DNA of 64,000 bases. It comes from Branchiostoma floridae. Taxonomy: Eukaryota; Chordata; Leptocardii; Amphioxiformes; Branchiostomatidae. The notes under the pieces are model-generated. The model was not told where the DNA came from. It saw only the letters and a program-made list of their open reading frames with translations, and did not search any database. The stretch's first letter is position 1. The number at the start of each line of letters is the position of its first letter. The stretch lies in NCBI RefSeq assembly GCF_000003815.2, contig NC_049996.1:11574856-11638855 (forward strand), written 5' to 3'. This document shows positions 11,580 through 21,760 of this stretch, piece after piece. Both the position numbers and the translations under genes were made by a program.

Positions 11580-14500
11580 TCACCAATTTTCATCGAGGTT
11601 ATTATATAATGAAGAAAAAAAAGGAAAATATTCTAATTCTTCTGAAATTTTTCCAATAGCTTTAATATGACGACAATTCATGACAAAAGCAAGAAGAAAT
11701 TAATAACATTTAACAATGTTCATTCCTTAATGTCTGAGCCATGCAGAAATATCGTAAAGATCATGTTTGTTTCAACGATCACTCTACATGTACAAGTTAC
11801 GATTGCTCTAAACAGTTCACTAATTTGCTGGAACTTTCCTTTTGGGAAGCATAACTTTACAAGATCATGTACACTTATAATTCTGCACACACTGCAGTGC
11901 CAATTCATCTACTGTTATCAATGCTTATTGATCTTGTAATAACTTAACATTGAAGGAGAAGGGCTAGCAACCTCTCCCTGTAAAAATGTACCCTGCTACT
12001 GAAACAGTAAGGAACCTTGCTGACCTATATGCCACTATATATAAGTAGTACAAGTGTATGAACAAATGGGTGCGCTAAAACAATTCAAAACTTTTACAGT
12101 TCCAATGTAAATAACTATCCAACGTAGGAATGATCAAGTATTACTGTTTGCAATTATATTGAAAATATTTTAATAATACCATTCATGATGGATCCTCAAA
12201 TTACTAATTGAAGAAAACAACAAACAACCTAATTTATATAAGCCATTTGCAAGATATTACACACTGTAGCTTATAATCTTTTGTTTTGTTTAAAACAATG
12301 TATACAATAACCATATCAACAGGAGGGTTTTGTGACATATTAATCATATTACTACTATCAACAGGATTCTTATTGTGTATCATAACAACTTTTACAAAAT
12401 CTCTCGCAACGAAATTATGCAAAAACGACTCGGTAATATGATAAGTTCAAGGAAACCGCACGCTCGCATGTGTTTGTTTCATTTGCTAAGTGCTTGCTAA
12501 TGGTCCCTTATTGTCACATATAAGTTATCAACAGCTCTCTGTGGAACGTGAAAAAACGCAGATATGCGATTACGTGGTGTGTAATGAGGGAAGCGTAGAC
12601 GGTGTCAGTGTCTGGTGAAAGAGCATCGTCCGGTCAGCGGGGAGGTACGCCACTGTCCCAGCTGCCGACCATATTTCTGCCAGACAACGTCCACATAATG
12701 TTGGTGTACCCTAAGTCTAACCTCTGGTATAGTACACAAGTCACAGTTGATGCCAGTGCAGCAAGCATGACATGAGAGAAGAGGCACACGAGTAAATCAG
12801 GAGGAAAGCAGTGTTATTCTTGGCTTTCATGGGGTCTTAAATTCAACCTGCCATGGTGCTACAAATCTTGAAATCTTTGCAGTGGTAACTTTTGCCTTTT
12901 TCATGGGGACCTCCCATAATTGCACAATAAAATGAGTAAATATTCATCATCATCATCTAATGTTTTTATTACTGAACGAAAACTACAGACTTGTTTAACG
13001 GCAAAGCTATTAAAACACAGCAAAGACTTCCTTTCCTATTCTACAGTAAAAGTGCCAGCAAATATAAATGAGTTTACAGTATCTGTCAGGTACATCTGTT
13101 TTGCTCAACCAGTATAACTGCATGTTTAATAGCATATCACCCCAGCTTTGCAGGCAAGCAGTTACAACTGGTTGTAACACATTTGACATTAGATGGCTGT
13201 GTTCAAATATCTGGTTTCATTTTGGGCACCAAAGAATGATCAGCATTAGATGAATGAACTCTGGTACAGAAAATTGCTTTTACAAAAAAAATTCTTAACT
13301 CATCTATTTTGTCCACTCTTAAAGGTCTACTACGGAGTTTTTGCGCTCAAATTTGAAATATTCTAACAGTTTAAGTGTCTCCTGAGACCAGACTGCCAAA
13401 GAGAAATAACAGTTTAGATGCTAAACAAAACAAAAAGAAGTTAAAAACACACTATCAATTGAATAATATCTTGTTGTGTTTGAATGTGGTAGGTAACTTA
13501 AGGCTTCCTTGGACCGTACCATGTTTCAGGTTATTGAGGTCAAAGTCATAAAAGACATCTGCGACACGTTGCAGGGAAACAGCTTGCACATGTTGGCGTT
13601 CTTGTCTGACAGTATATGGACTTCATTGCGAAGCCAAATCTTCAATATTAGCTATAAACGTCAGTAACAGAGAACAGGCCTCAAAAGTTTGTTCAAGTTT
13701 AGATAAACTTTTTTTTGTGAATCAATCATACCTCCCTTAAGGAATATGTTTTATTTTAACTTGTAATATCAGTAAAAGTATATTGTTCCTCTGATAGTAG
13801 TCAAATAGTCCCCCAAGAATCCACAGTCGATAGAATAACATTACTGAAATGCACTGTAGAACTAGAAGAGTGCCTTGGCAAAGATAATGTATTGATTATT
13901 GAGTAGAACCATCTTTTCTTGAATATTTCACATATGATGCAAAGCTGTAGTTATTAGTATTACTTTACATATTGTAAATCTTCTTTTCTATATATTACTT
14001 TTAATTAACAAAAGTTGACAACAACATGTTGAATATATTGATCCCCTCTATCTAAACAAATGGGAAATAAAACACGGCATTTCCAATAGTGAGTGAGTAT
14101 AAATTGTATTAAAGTTAATATCTAGGTTATAGGTATGTACCAAACTGTAATCTTAGTCTTTTTTTCACAAATACTAGATCTGAAGTCTTTGTCCTTTATA
14201 TTGCAAGGAAGCAAGTCTGACTGGCCAGGAGGAATGTTCCTTTGAAACTTGAGCAGCTTTAAAGAACAAGCTAATGAAATTCTTACTGAGCCACAAGGGA
14301 ATCATTAGACCACTGGGACATCAAAGATATTTTCATATCTTAATGCATCGGTTATAAAAGGATATCCCGAGTAAAAATATCCTCATTAGAACAAAACTTT
14401 TGGCAGGTATGCAAATTGAGCTGGCAAATTATCTTTTAATGGCATGGTTTCTATAAGTTGCCACAGTTACTGCAAGGCCAGCTTTGCCAACATTCTGCAA

Positions 14501-14931
14501 TGATTTTAAATTTTGGTAGGCTGATTTCGCTTAACACTAAATTTAGATGGCAATTATGCTTTATGCAGAACACACTGATTACGCTTTATGTTAATTAATC
14601 TTTAGGACTTCTACCAGTTACAATTAAAACATCTGATTATGCTCTTGGTGAAAGAGCATTCAGGCCCGGCCCTTTCATGAGGTGAGAAAAACAGATTGTT
14701 TTGGCATTCACCAAGGAGGGATCTCTCTGACACTGCTACCGTTAAAGCATGTGTCATACTTCAAGTAATTCTAATACAACACCGCTTTCAACGTGTGGCC
14801 AAAACAGTGCAGGAATTTTCTATCCCCTTAACATTCAAGACATGGTTCCAATCCTGCATGGTGAGATTGTGTTACAACAGGCACTAATGAACAGATAAGC
14901 ACAACACTGAAACAAGCAGCACACATATCAG
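11580..14931. other. Unassigned non-coding DNA
   Basis: Mostly AT-rich unique sequence. A small less AT-rich island lies at 12590-12790, where the minus strand reads a cysteine-containing 60-codon frame that I could not tie to any family. No transposon ends or arrays were found. Confidence 0.5.
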
Positions 14932-15041
14932 TATCTTTCCTGCGCTGTGATTGGCGATGCCTATATTAGGCGAAGACCCAATCCCATATAAAGGCAGGAT
15001 AGACTATTCACATGCAGTTTGACGGACTCCTCCCCACAGCC
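14932..15041 (+). repeat. Terminal repeat A, copy 1
   Basis: This is 110 bases, 108 of them identical to 21361-21470. Similarity stops abruptly upstream at the first T and fades after CACAGCC. It contains a near-palindrome (GCCTATATTAGGC) and the core promoter listed separately. Confidence 0.95.
14950..15025 (+). promoter_or_regulatory. Core promoter inside repeat A1
   Basis: An inverted CCAAT (ATTGG at 14950-14954), a direct CCAAT (14979-14983) and a TATATAAAGG box (14986-14994) occur in promoter-like spacing. Initiation is predicted near 15017. The same promoter is present in A2, with TATA near 21416, so both units could start plus-strand transcripts. Confidence 0.5.
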
Positions 15042-15055
15042 GGTTCGTCGACGCC

Positions 15056-15160
15056 ATGGCTACGGAAACACAGAAGATCCACAGAAAGACCGCCAGCAGG
15101 TTTTCGGGGTGTAGAAGAGAGACCGAGTATTTACCTCGTTTGCGTTTACAGGGAGTATAG
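15056..15160 (+). CDS. Possible short first coding exon, uncharacterised
   Basis: The first ATG after the A1 promoter lies about 40 bases from the predicted initiation site in a strong context (GACGCCATGG). It opens a 34-codon frame starting MATETQKIHRKTASRF and ending at TAG 15158. A CAG/GTTTTC at about 15096 could act as a weak donor, in which case only about 14 codons would be exonic. The peptide is basic and matches nothing I recognise. Support is positional only (promoter, spacing, start context), and it may be chance. Confidence 0.2.
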   Translation: MATETQKIHRKTASRFSGCRRETEYLPRLRLQGV

Positions 15161-16604
15161 AATTCGAAGATTGCCCTTTTAGTGTCATGAAGATTTCGTA
15201 TTTTATTTTGCTTTGTGAAACTGCGAGAAATTGTTGCTGCGTAGGGACGAATGTGAGTTGTCTGCGTTTTGCACGTGTATCGCTCTTTGTCATGCTGAGG
15301 TCCGTTCTTCTCGCAGACACTGGCGTGCCGGGCATTGTGTCTGGGTTATGGAAGAAAGCATGCCTCACTGCGAGAATAGACGCTTATTTTGGGCGTTTGT
15401 TAGACATCACAGGTATATGCAGTACTGTCTGAAAGGACGTCGACGGAGAAGGCAAGTGACACCGCCGGCACGGCCGACCCCAGCATGACTGACGCAGCAG
15501 CATTGTGTATGAGCCGGACGTTCCATAGCAGAGCACCAGTAACACTGTTTTTGACAGTGAGACTCACCAGGACAAGTCTGCGATATCTACGACCTTCTGG
15601 GAACGGGTAGGGAAAATTGCCGACAACAGAGAAGATAGAGTAGTTTCCTACGGGCGTAGGATTTACAAGCCAAGCAGGTACGCAAGGTTTTGAGCTCGCC
15701 GCCATTTTTGGCGTCTTGTGGAATTTTCCATTTTTGATTTGTCTTCCTACGTTGGCTGTTTTTTCTAGTGGATCCCTCGGTTGTTTTCTTTCTTGTTCCT
15801 TCATGATTTTATTTTCCTGTTTTCCCCTTTTGTATGATTATGGTGTGTTTTGTTGGTCAGCAACTATTCTGTCGTTCATTTCGTTTAGCGACTCGTAATT
15901 TGCATATGTTTGCGCATCGCACATGTTTCGCGTGCGCAGGTGTGAGTGATTCTCTTTGGTAAAATAGGCTTGGTATGATTAATTTTGTGTTGTCTCATGT
16001 GAGTTAGGTATGTTGATACAGCTGAACCACCGCTAGGGCTGCCGTTTACCCCGTCTTTTCGCCATAGGAGCCTTTATGAAGCGGTACAACGTTGTTCCAG
16101 TTTCCGCACGCTCGGAGCAGAGCCCGACCTTTTTTATCAAGAAAGAGTCGGAGGCTTCAACTTATCACTGATAGCTCTATGGGTAAGTTACGTTGTTTGA
16201 AAGGCTTTAGACAGTATTTGGTATAGTTTTTTGTCTACCTATCACGTTTGTTGTTGTGGAAGGAGTCGAACGTATTGCCTTATTTTACGTATTTTCCTTT
16301 GTTTTTTTTTCTGTATATTTGCTTTGTTTAATTTTGAAGTTAGGTTCGGCGATTCTGGGCATTGCATTTTGTGGACCAGCCAGCATTCAGCAACCCGAAA
16401 AGCTGCATGAGGGACCAGGCCTCAAGACGCTCGGACAGCTGTCAACCACTGTGGCAGTTTTCCTAAGGTGTGTCCTATATCTCAGCTAGAGGTTGTTATC
16501 TTGTTGCTCGTCAGGTCGGCAGACAACCTCGAGTTTGTAGCGAGATTTCAGGTGATTTGATTTTTGTTTATGAGCCGATTTGCTTTTTGTTGGGTTTCTC
16601 GCTT
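15161..16604. other. Body of composite element before the minisatellite
   Basis: This is less AT-rich than the outer flanks. It contains a YY1-like GCCGCCATTTTTGG near 15700. Open frames on both strands (for example 15400-15804 minus, 134 codons) have no family features. No polymerase or recombinase motif is visible. It may be an intron or non-coding cargo. Confidence 0.45.
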
Positions 16605-18550
16605 GACAGGTTCTTGGACAACCCTAGGTAGAAAAAAAAAGTGTTTGCAGTTTTTGTCTGGTTGGTGTCATGCAATAGTTTGTTGGACAATTGAACTGTT
16701 GGATAGTTTTTGTTTGCTGTTGTCGTACGACATGCTGTAAACAACCCCAGAGAGATAACAAGACTGCTGGAAAGTTTTGTTGTTGTTGTCATGCGACAGG
16801 TTGTTGGACAACCCCAGGTAAGTAACAAGACTGTTGGACAGTTTTGTTTGTAGTTGTCATGCGACAGGTTGTTGGACAACCCCAGGTAAGTAACAAGACT
16901 GTTGGACAGTTTTGTTTGTAGTTGTCATGCGACAGGTTGTTGAACAACCCCGGGTAAGTGTACAAGACTATTGGATAGTTTTGTTTGTGGATGGACGACG
17001 GGTTGTGGGATAGCACCAGGCAGGTAACAGGACTGTTGGACAGTTTTGTTTGTTGATGTACGACAGGTTGTGGGACAACACCAGGCAAGTAACAAGACTG
17101 TTGGACAGTTTGATTTGTTGATGTACGACAGGCTGTGGGACGGCACCAGGCAAGTAACTGGACTGTTGGACAGTTTGGTTTGTTGATGTATACGATAGGC
17201 TGTGGGACAGCACCAGGCAAGTAACAAGACTGTTGGACAGTTTTGTTTGTTGATGTACGACAGGCTGTGGGATGGCACCAGGCAAGTAACAGGACTGTCG
17301 GACAGTTTGTTTGTTGATGTACGACAGGTTGTGGGACAACACCAGGCAAGTAACAGGACTGTTGGGCAGTTTGGTTCGTTGATGTACGACAAGCTGTGGG
17401 ACAGCACCAGGCAAGTAACAGGACTGTCGGACAGTTTGTTTGTTGATGTACGACAGGTTGTGGGACAACACCAGGCAAGTAACAGGACTGTTGGGCAGTT
17501 TGGTTCGTTGATGTACGACAAGCTGTGGGACAGCACCAGGCAAGTAACAGGACTGTTGGACAGTTTGGTTCGTTGATGTACGATAGGCTGTGGGACAGCA
17601 CTAGGCAGGTAACAAGGCTGTTGAACAGTTTGGTTTGTTGATGTACGGCGGATTGTGGGACAGCACCAGGCAAGTAACAAGACTGTTGGACAGTTTGGTT
17701 GGTTGATGTACGACAGGCTGTGGGACAGCACCAGGCAAGTAACAAGACTGTTGGACAGTTTGATTTGTTGTCGTGCGACAGGCTGTGGGACAGCACCAGG
17801 CAGGTAACAGGACTGTTGGACAGTTTGGTTTGTTGTCGTGCGACAGGCAGTGAGACAACGCCAGGTAGAGTAACAACAGTGTACGACAGTTTTTTGTTTG
17901 CTGTTGTCGTATGACAGGTTGTTGGACAACCCCGGGTAGGTAACAAGACTGTTGGACAGTTTTGTTTGTTGTTGTCGTGCGACAGGTTGGTTAGACAACC
18001 CCAGAGAAGTAAAAAGGCTGCTCGACAGTTTTGTGACGCTGTGCTGTCGTACGACAGATTGTTGAGCAACTCCAGGAAGCCAACAAGACTGTTGGACATT
18101 TTTTGTTTGTTGTTGTCGTGCGACAGGTTGTTAGACAACCCCAGAGAAGTAAAAAGGCTGTTAGACAGTTTTGTGGGTTGTCGTACGATAGATTGTTTAG
18201 CAACCCCAGGTAAGCAGCAAAACTGTTGGACATTTTTGTTTGTTGTTGTCGTGTGACAGGTTGTTAGACAACCTCAGAGAATTAAAAAGGCTGTTAGATA
18301 GTTTTGTGTGTTGTTGTACGACAGATTGTTGAGTACCCCCAGGTAAGCAGCAAGACTGTTGGAAAGTTTTTGGACTAGAGAAGTAAAGAGACTGTTAGAC
18401 AGTTTTCTGTTATCGCACGATACGTTGTTCCAAATTTGTTACCCAGGTGTTAGTGGTTGGTCGCACGACAGGTTGTTTAGACAAGCCTAGGTAGGTAACA
18501 TGGCTGGCGGACAGTTTTTTATTTTGTTTGTTATGCGACAAATTGTGGGA
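16605..18550 (+). repeat. 64-70 base minisatellite, roughly 28-30 units, hairpin-rich
   Basis: Units read approximately GACTGTTGGACAGTTTGG, then TTGTTGATGTACGACAGG, then CTGTGGGACAGCACCAGG, then CAAGTAACAA. Spacing is mostly 64-67 bases in the centre and up to about 70 or more at the edges, and copies decay gradually to about 18880. Each unit can form small hairpins (ACTGT-TGG-ACAGT and GYTGT-NGG-ACARC). Many carry a donor-like CAGGTAAGT or CAGGCAAGT, and some carry TTTTGTTTGTAG. The unit lacks stops in several frames. A length not divisible by three then keeps all three minus frames open, which explains long apparent proteins of 449, 357 and 191 codons; these are not genes. Confidence 0.95.
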
Positions 18551-18880
18551 CAACCACAGGTGGAGTTTAAGACTGAAGGACAATTTTTGTGTGCTATGGA
18601 GCCGTACTATTAGTTATTGGACAGCTTCAGGCTGATAACAGGACTTGGTTTTCGTTCGGTTTGTTACTTGACAAGTCGAGGGACAACTCTAGGCTGATAT
18701 AGTTGGTCGTGCGACAGGGCAGCCACATGTAGGAAATGAGAATAGTACAGTTTGGCTGGCTGACTACGACAGGTTTTGGTTAACTTCGTGATGGTACATA
18801 CCGAGACTGTCCGATACTTTGGTGAGATTTGTGGCATGGCAGATTGTTGATGGACCCCGTGTAGATAACGAGAACGGCAG
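18551..18880 (+). repeat. Degenerate tail of the minisatellite
   Basis: Scattered GACAG, TTGGACAG and GTGCGACAGG words at irregular spacing show decayed units. No other feature is visible. Confidence 0.6.
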
Positions 18881-19087
18881 TTTTTAACGCGATTGAGAAA
18901 ATATCTACAGAAGCACTGAAGTCGAGGCCGACAATTGTGAAGATTACGGTGTGCAATGTAGAGAATAGTACGTCGTGGATAGTTTTAGGACGGACAGCAC
19001 AAGATTAAAAGTTGGCACTTATATACGTATAACTGCAAGGAGTTTGAACTAATTACGAGTATCATTCGTTCGTTTTTCAACACGCTA

Positions 19088-19531
19088 TTGTATCGCTATG
19101 ATTCTTGGTACACGTACGTTTTCTTTGAAGTACAAGACACAGAGCAACATTGTCGTAGAACATTCGTAACCAACGACGTATTCGTTAGGTGGTACAGGTT
19201 TTCAAGAGAAAGGATACCTTCATCCCGAAGGACATGCAATATGATAAATATGTTACAGGAAGCATTCGGTACAACGCGCGTGGGTGTGATGCGAGGACGT
19301 CTGAAAATACCACCTCAAGTTCAGCAACTTAGACCCACCAGCCAGCTGAGAAGTACACGCAGCAAACCATATGGGAGGACGGCGTACAGGCAGGGATGGT
19401 GGCCAAGCAAAGGGATGAAGAAGTTTAAAACCAGACTTAAAATTCAGAAACAGAGAGACAACAGCCCCAGAATTTTTTACTCTCTCGTACGTTCGAATTG
19501 TGACCTGAACTTCCATTTTGCCTTAAAGTAA
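19088..19531 (+). CDS. Uncharacterised 147-codon open frame in the composite element
   Basis: This is the longest plus-strand frame in the element that is not repeat-driven. The predicted protein has an aromatic N-terminal part (MYRYDSWYTYVFFEVQ) and a strongly basic second half from about residue 66 (RVGVMRGRLK through KGMKKFKTRLKIQKQR). I see no catalytic motif, zinc knuckle or membrane segment. It lies downstream of the array in the same orientation as the A1 promoter. A 104-codon frame at 20328-20642 and an overlapping 94-codon frame at 20398-20682 follow; the second overlaps an AATAAA at 20678. It may simply be a chance frame: no homologue is recognised and codon bias was not measured. 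Confidence 0.15.
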   Translation: MYRYDSWYTYVFFEVQDTEQHCRRTFVTNDVFVRWYRFSRERIPSSRRTCNMINMLQEAFGTTRVGVMRGRLKIPPQVQQLRPTSQLRSTRSKPYGRTAYRQGWWPSKGMKKFKTRLKIQKQRDNSPRIFYSLVRSNCDLNFHFALK

Positions 19532-20847
19532 CAGAATATGTTAGAGGGCGTCTGTTAAACGCTTTCTTCGTAAAAAAAAAGAACATCTATACTGTCTTAG
19601 AGTTCACTGTAGGGATGACCACTGTATTTGCTTGTTTTTAATTAGAACACATCAACGTCAGAAGTTTGTCCAGGAAGTGACATGTTTTTCGTTGTAATGT
19701 TGAGAAACAACTAGTTATTAAATCGGTTTGCTGTTTTCGTCTGTCTCCATTTTCTTTACTCCAGCGCTTATGGTTTATAAGTAATTTGAAAAGGAGCATG
19801 TTTAATATAAAGTGCCATGGATAAATACAGGTTCGTGTATCTTGGGTAGTAATTTGTTGATAACTTGACGAGGCACGAAAGTTAAAAGGCAGCAGTTATT
19901 TTGTCGTTTTATCGAAACATTTAGGCCAAAGTCTAATTTTGTTTCGTAGGTAGATCTGACATGTTTAGCTGTAATGAGTCCAAAGATGACGCTATAAAAG
20001 TTTCAGGTTAATATAGCCAGTTTTAAAAGGTCACTGCTTACTTTCTAACTGTCAGCCTTTATTGGCACACACAGGGTTAAGGCTTATTTATAGAAGACAT
20101 GAAGGTTTTGCTGCACATAAAATAGAATGTCTTCAATTTATCACATATGCTTTCCAACCTAGACCTAGTAATATAGGGTTGGCTACCCAGCGCAAAACGG
20201 CATTGGCCAAAACTGGTTTCGTCAAGTATGTATCAATTCAAGGATCTGTGGATTTTCCAGAGAGGTTGTTATCAGTGAAAAGCTAGAACAGTAGTGAGGA
20301 GGACTCTAACACTTCAATACAGATTTTTTGTTTAGATACAATTATCCCAATGTATGTGACGTAGCTTGGTTTGCTAAACGGCAGTTGAAACAAATATTTG
20401 AAACCGAATGTCGACATTTTTTTTGTTTTTACCCGAGTTCTGATAGGGAGAAATGGGATTATATTGGGTATTTATTCTTGCAATATGTCTGGGCCATTTG
20501 TGTACGTCGAATTTGGAGAGATCCGTTATACGAAAGTTACATCTGCTGCGATAATAGACCATTGTTACGTAGCGTGTCTATTCTATTTATGGGGTTGGAA
20601 GTATATTTGGAGTTTGCAACATCTGACAGAGGACACTTCTAGTAGTTTTTTAGAAGAGGACCGCCGGCGATGCAAGAAATAAAAAGTATTAGACTGCACA
20701 TTAGTTTTATTGTAGTTGATTCACTTCCGATAAGCAGGACACGAATAAAAGAATAATGAATGGAGGTTGGGGTAGAAAAGAATAGAGAATGATGGTGTGA
20801 AGAACTTGGCGGATGAGAGTGGGAGAAGTAAGGATGAGAGTGGGAGA

Positions 20848-20971
20848 GAACGATAGAGTCAAGGAAGGTTAAGATGAGATTGGGGATAGTAGGAGGTATG
20901 GATATTTATGAACGATGGAGTGAAGGAAAGTTAGGATGAGATTAGGAATAGTAGGAGGTATGCATATGTAA
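20848..20971 (+). repeat. 62-base purine-rich tandem duplication
   Basis: Two adjacent copies begin GAACGATRGAGTSAAGGAA and include GATAGTAGGAGGTATG. They sit inside a longer purine-rich tract (about 20760-20985) with repeated GGATGAGAGTGGGAGA words. The tract lies 300 bases before B1. Confidence 0.8.
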
Positions 20972-21290
20972 GAAGGAAGAATAGTAGCGCCAATATTGTA
21001 TAGTGATTGTTATGGTAGGTCTGGACCACCACCCATATAAGTGGTAGAGTCCGCTAGTGGTTACGTCACGCACTGTGTGGTGCTGGTTGTTTACCATCAT
21101 GGAATGGTTCCATAAGAAGTTGTCAATAGACTATGTTGAGTATGTTGACTATGCGTCCACTGTCGTCCTTGAGTATACACCGCACGCGTTCCCTATTAGT
21201 GTGGAGTCAGCGGTTGGTCTCCTAGAAACCACACACGCACCAAGAAGCTGGGATGCCACGCAACTCAGGTAATGATACTAAAAAGAAGAG

Positions 21291-21360
21291 GCGCGACGGA
21301 AGGCACCACCCCATAGCTTCATATGGATGAGTCAATCACTGCGCAGAAAGAATAGGTAAC
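21291..21360 (+). repeat. Terminal repeat B, copy 1
   Basis: Seventy bases, with 67 identical to 21615-21684 (the differing triplet is GGA versus TCC at 21298). It ends AATAGGTAAC and abuts repeat A2 directly. Its last bases before GGTAAC are the inverted counterpart of the start of A. Confidence 0.95.
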
Positions 21361-21470
21361 TATCTTTCCTGCGCTGTGATTGGCGATGCCTATATTAGGC
21401 GAAGACCCAATCCCATATAAAGGCAGGATAGACTATTCACATGCAGTTTGACGGACTCATCCGCACAGCC
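21361..21470 (+). repeat. Terminal repeat A, copy 2, with second promoter
   Basis: Offset from A1 by exactly 6429 bases with no indel. It carries the same CCAAT and TATA elements. Downstream sequence differs from A1: the first good ATG (near 21493) meets a stop after two codons, so a protein from this promoter is unlikely. Confidence 0.95.
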
Positions 21471-21614
21471 TGGAATCCGTCGAAGACGTGAACATGGGAT
21501 AGAAGGAGTGGGACAAGGGAAAAGAGGTAGGCACGATGGAGCGCAGTTTTTCTTTTTCGCCCGCCCACCCACCCACCCACTCAGTCTGGGGAATGTTATA
21601 TGTATCACATCTTC
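21471..21614. other. Spacer between A2 and B2
   Basis: A 144-base spacer unlike the sequence after A1. It contains a GCCCACCCACCCACCC run at about 21562. With A2 and B2 it makes a 324-base unit that looks like an internally deleted derivative of the long unit. Confidence 0.7.
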
Positions 21615-21684
21615 GCGCGACTCCAGGCACCACCCCATAGCTTCATATGGATGAGTCAATCACTGCGCAGAAAGAATAGGTAAC
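21615..21684 (+). repeat. Terminal repeat B, copy 2
   Basis: The end of the composite element. GGTAAC is shared with the end of B1, so the 318 bases between the two GGTAAC words could also be read as a MITE flanked by a 6-base duplication. Confidence 0.95.
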
Positions 21685-21695
21685 GATTGTCACAG

Positions 21696-21760
21696 TACAG
21701 CAGTAAGGTTGGGATTAGAACTTGTGACCTTTGATCTAGGCCTGATGCTTGAAATTGCTA
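21696..21760 (-). mobile_element. tRNA-related SINE scrap
   Basis: The minus strand reads GGTCACAAGTTCTAATCCC, resembling a pol III B box (GTTCNANNC) in a tRNA-like context. The A box is not clear and the body is missing. Low confidence. Confidence 0.25.

Larger units (their letters stand above)
14932..21684 (+). mobile_element. Composite element with split terminal repeats A1-body-B1/A2-B2
   Basis: Repeat A (110 bases) occurs at 14932-15041 and 21361-21470 with two mismatches. Repeat B (70 bases) occurs at 21291-21360 and 21615-21684 with three mismatches. B1 ends at the base before A2, giving a 6429-base unit joined head to tail to a 324-base unit. The start of A and the end of B are imperfect inverted repeats (TATCTTTCCTGCGC against GCGCAGAAAGAATA). 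The body holds a promoter, a minisatellite and purine-rich repeats but no recognisable transposase, reverse transcriptase or recombinase, so any mobility would be non-autonomous. Possible classes are a DIRS-order element with split direct repeats (Ngaro/PAT type), a Helentron-like rolling-circle element with head-to-tail copies, or two adjacent inverted-repeat elements. The unit boundaries are certain; the class is not. Confidence 0.7.

Noticed and set aside
12605-12787. Cysteine-containing 60-codon minus-strand frame considered as an exon
   Set aside because: No splice sites or family match could be defended.
17202-17576. Plus-strand 124-codon frame rich in QASN and DSLFVDVRQ repeats
   Set aside because: Also a translation of the minisatellite.
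16789-18138. Minus-strand open frame of 449 codons, with parallel frames of 357 and 191 codons
   Set aside because: All three minus frames are open because the 64-70 base repeat unit lacks stops. The proteins are frame-cycled translations of the minisatellite.
16605-18550. Regular repeats considered as a CRISPR array
   Set aside because: There is no alternation of constant repeats and unique spacers. Units vary along their entire length, and the DNA is clearly eukaryotic.
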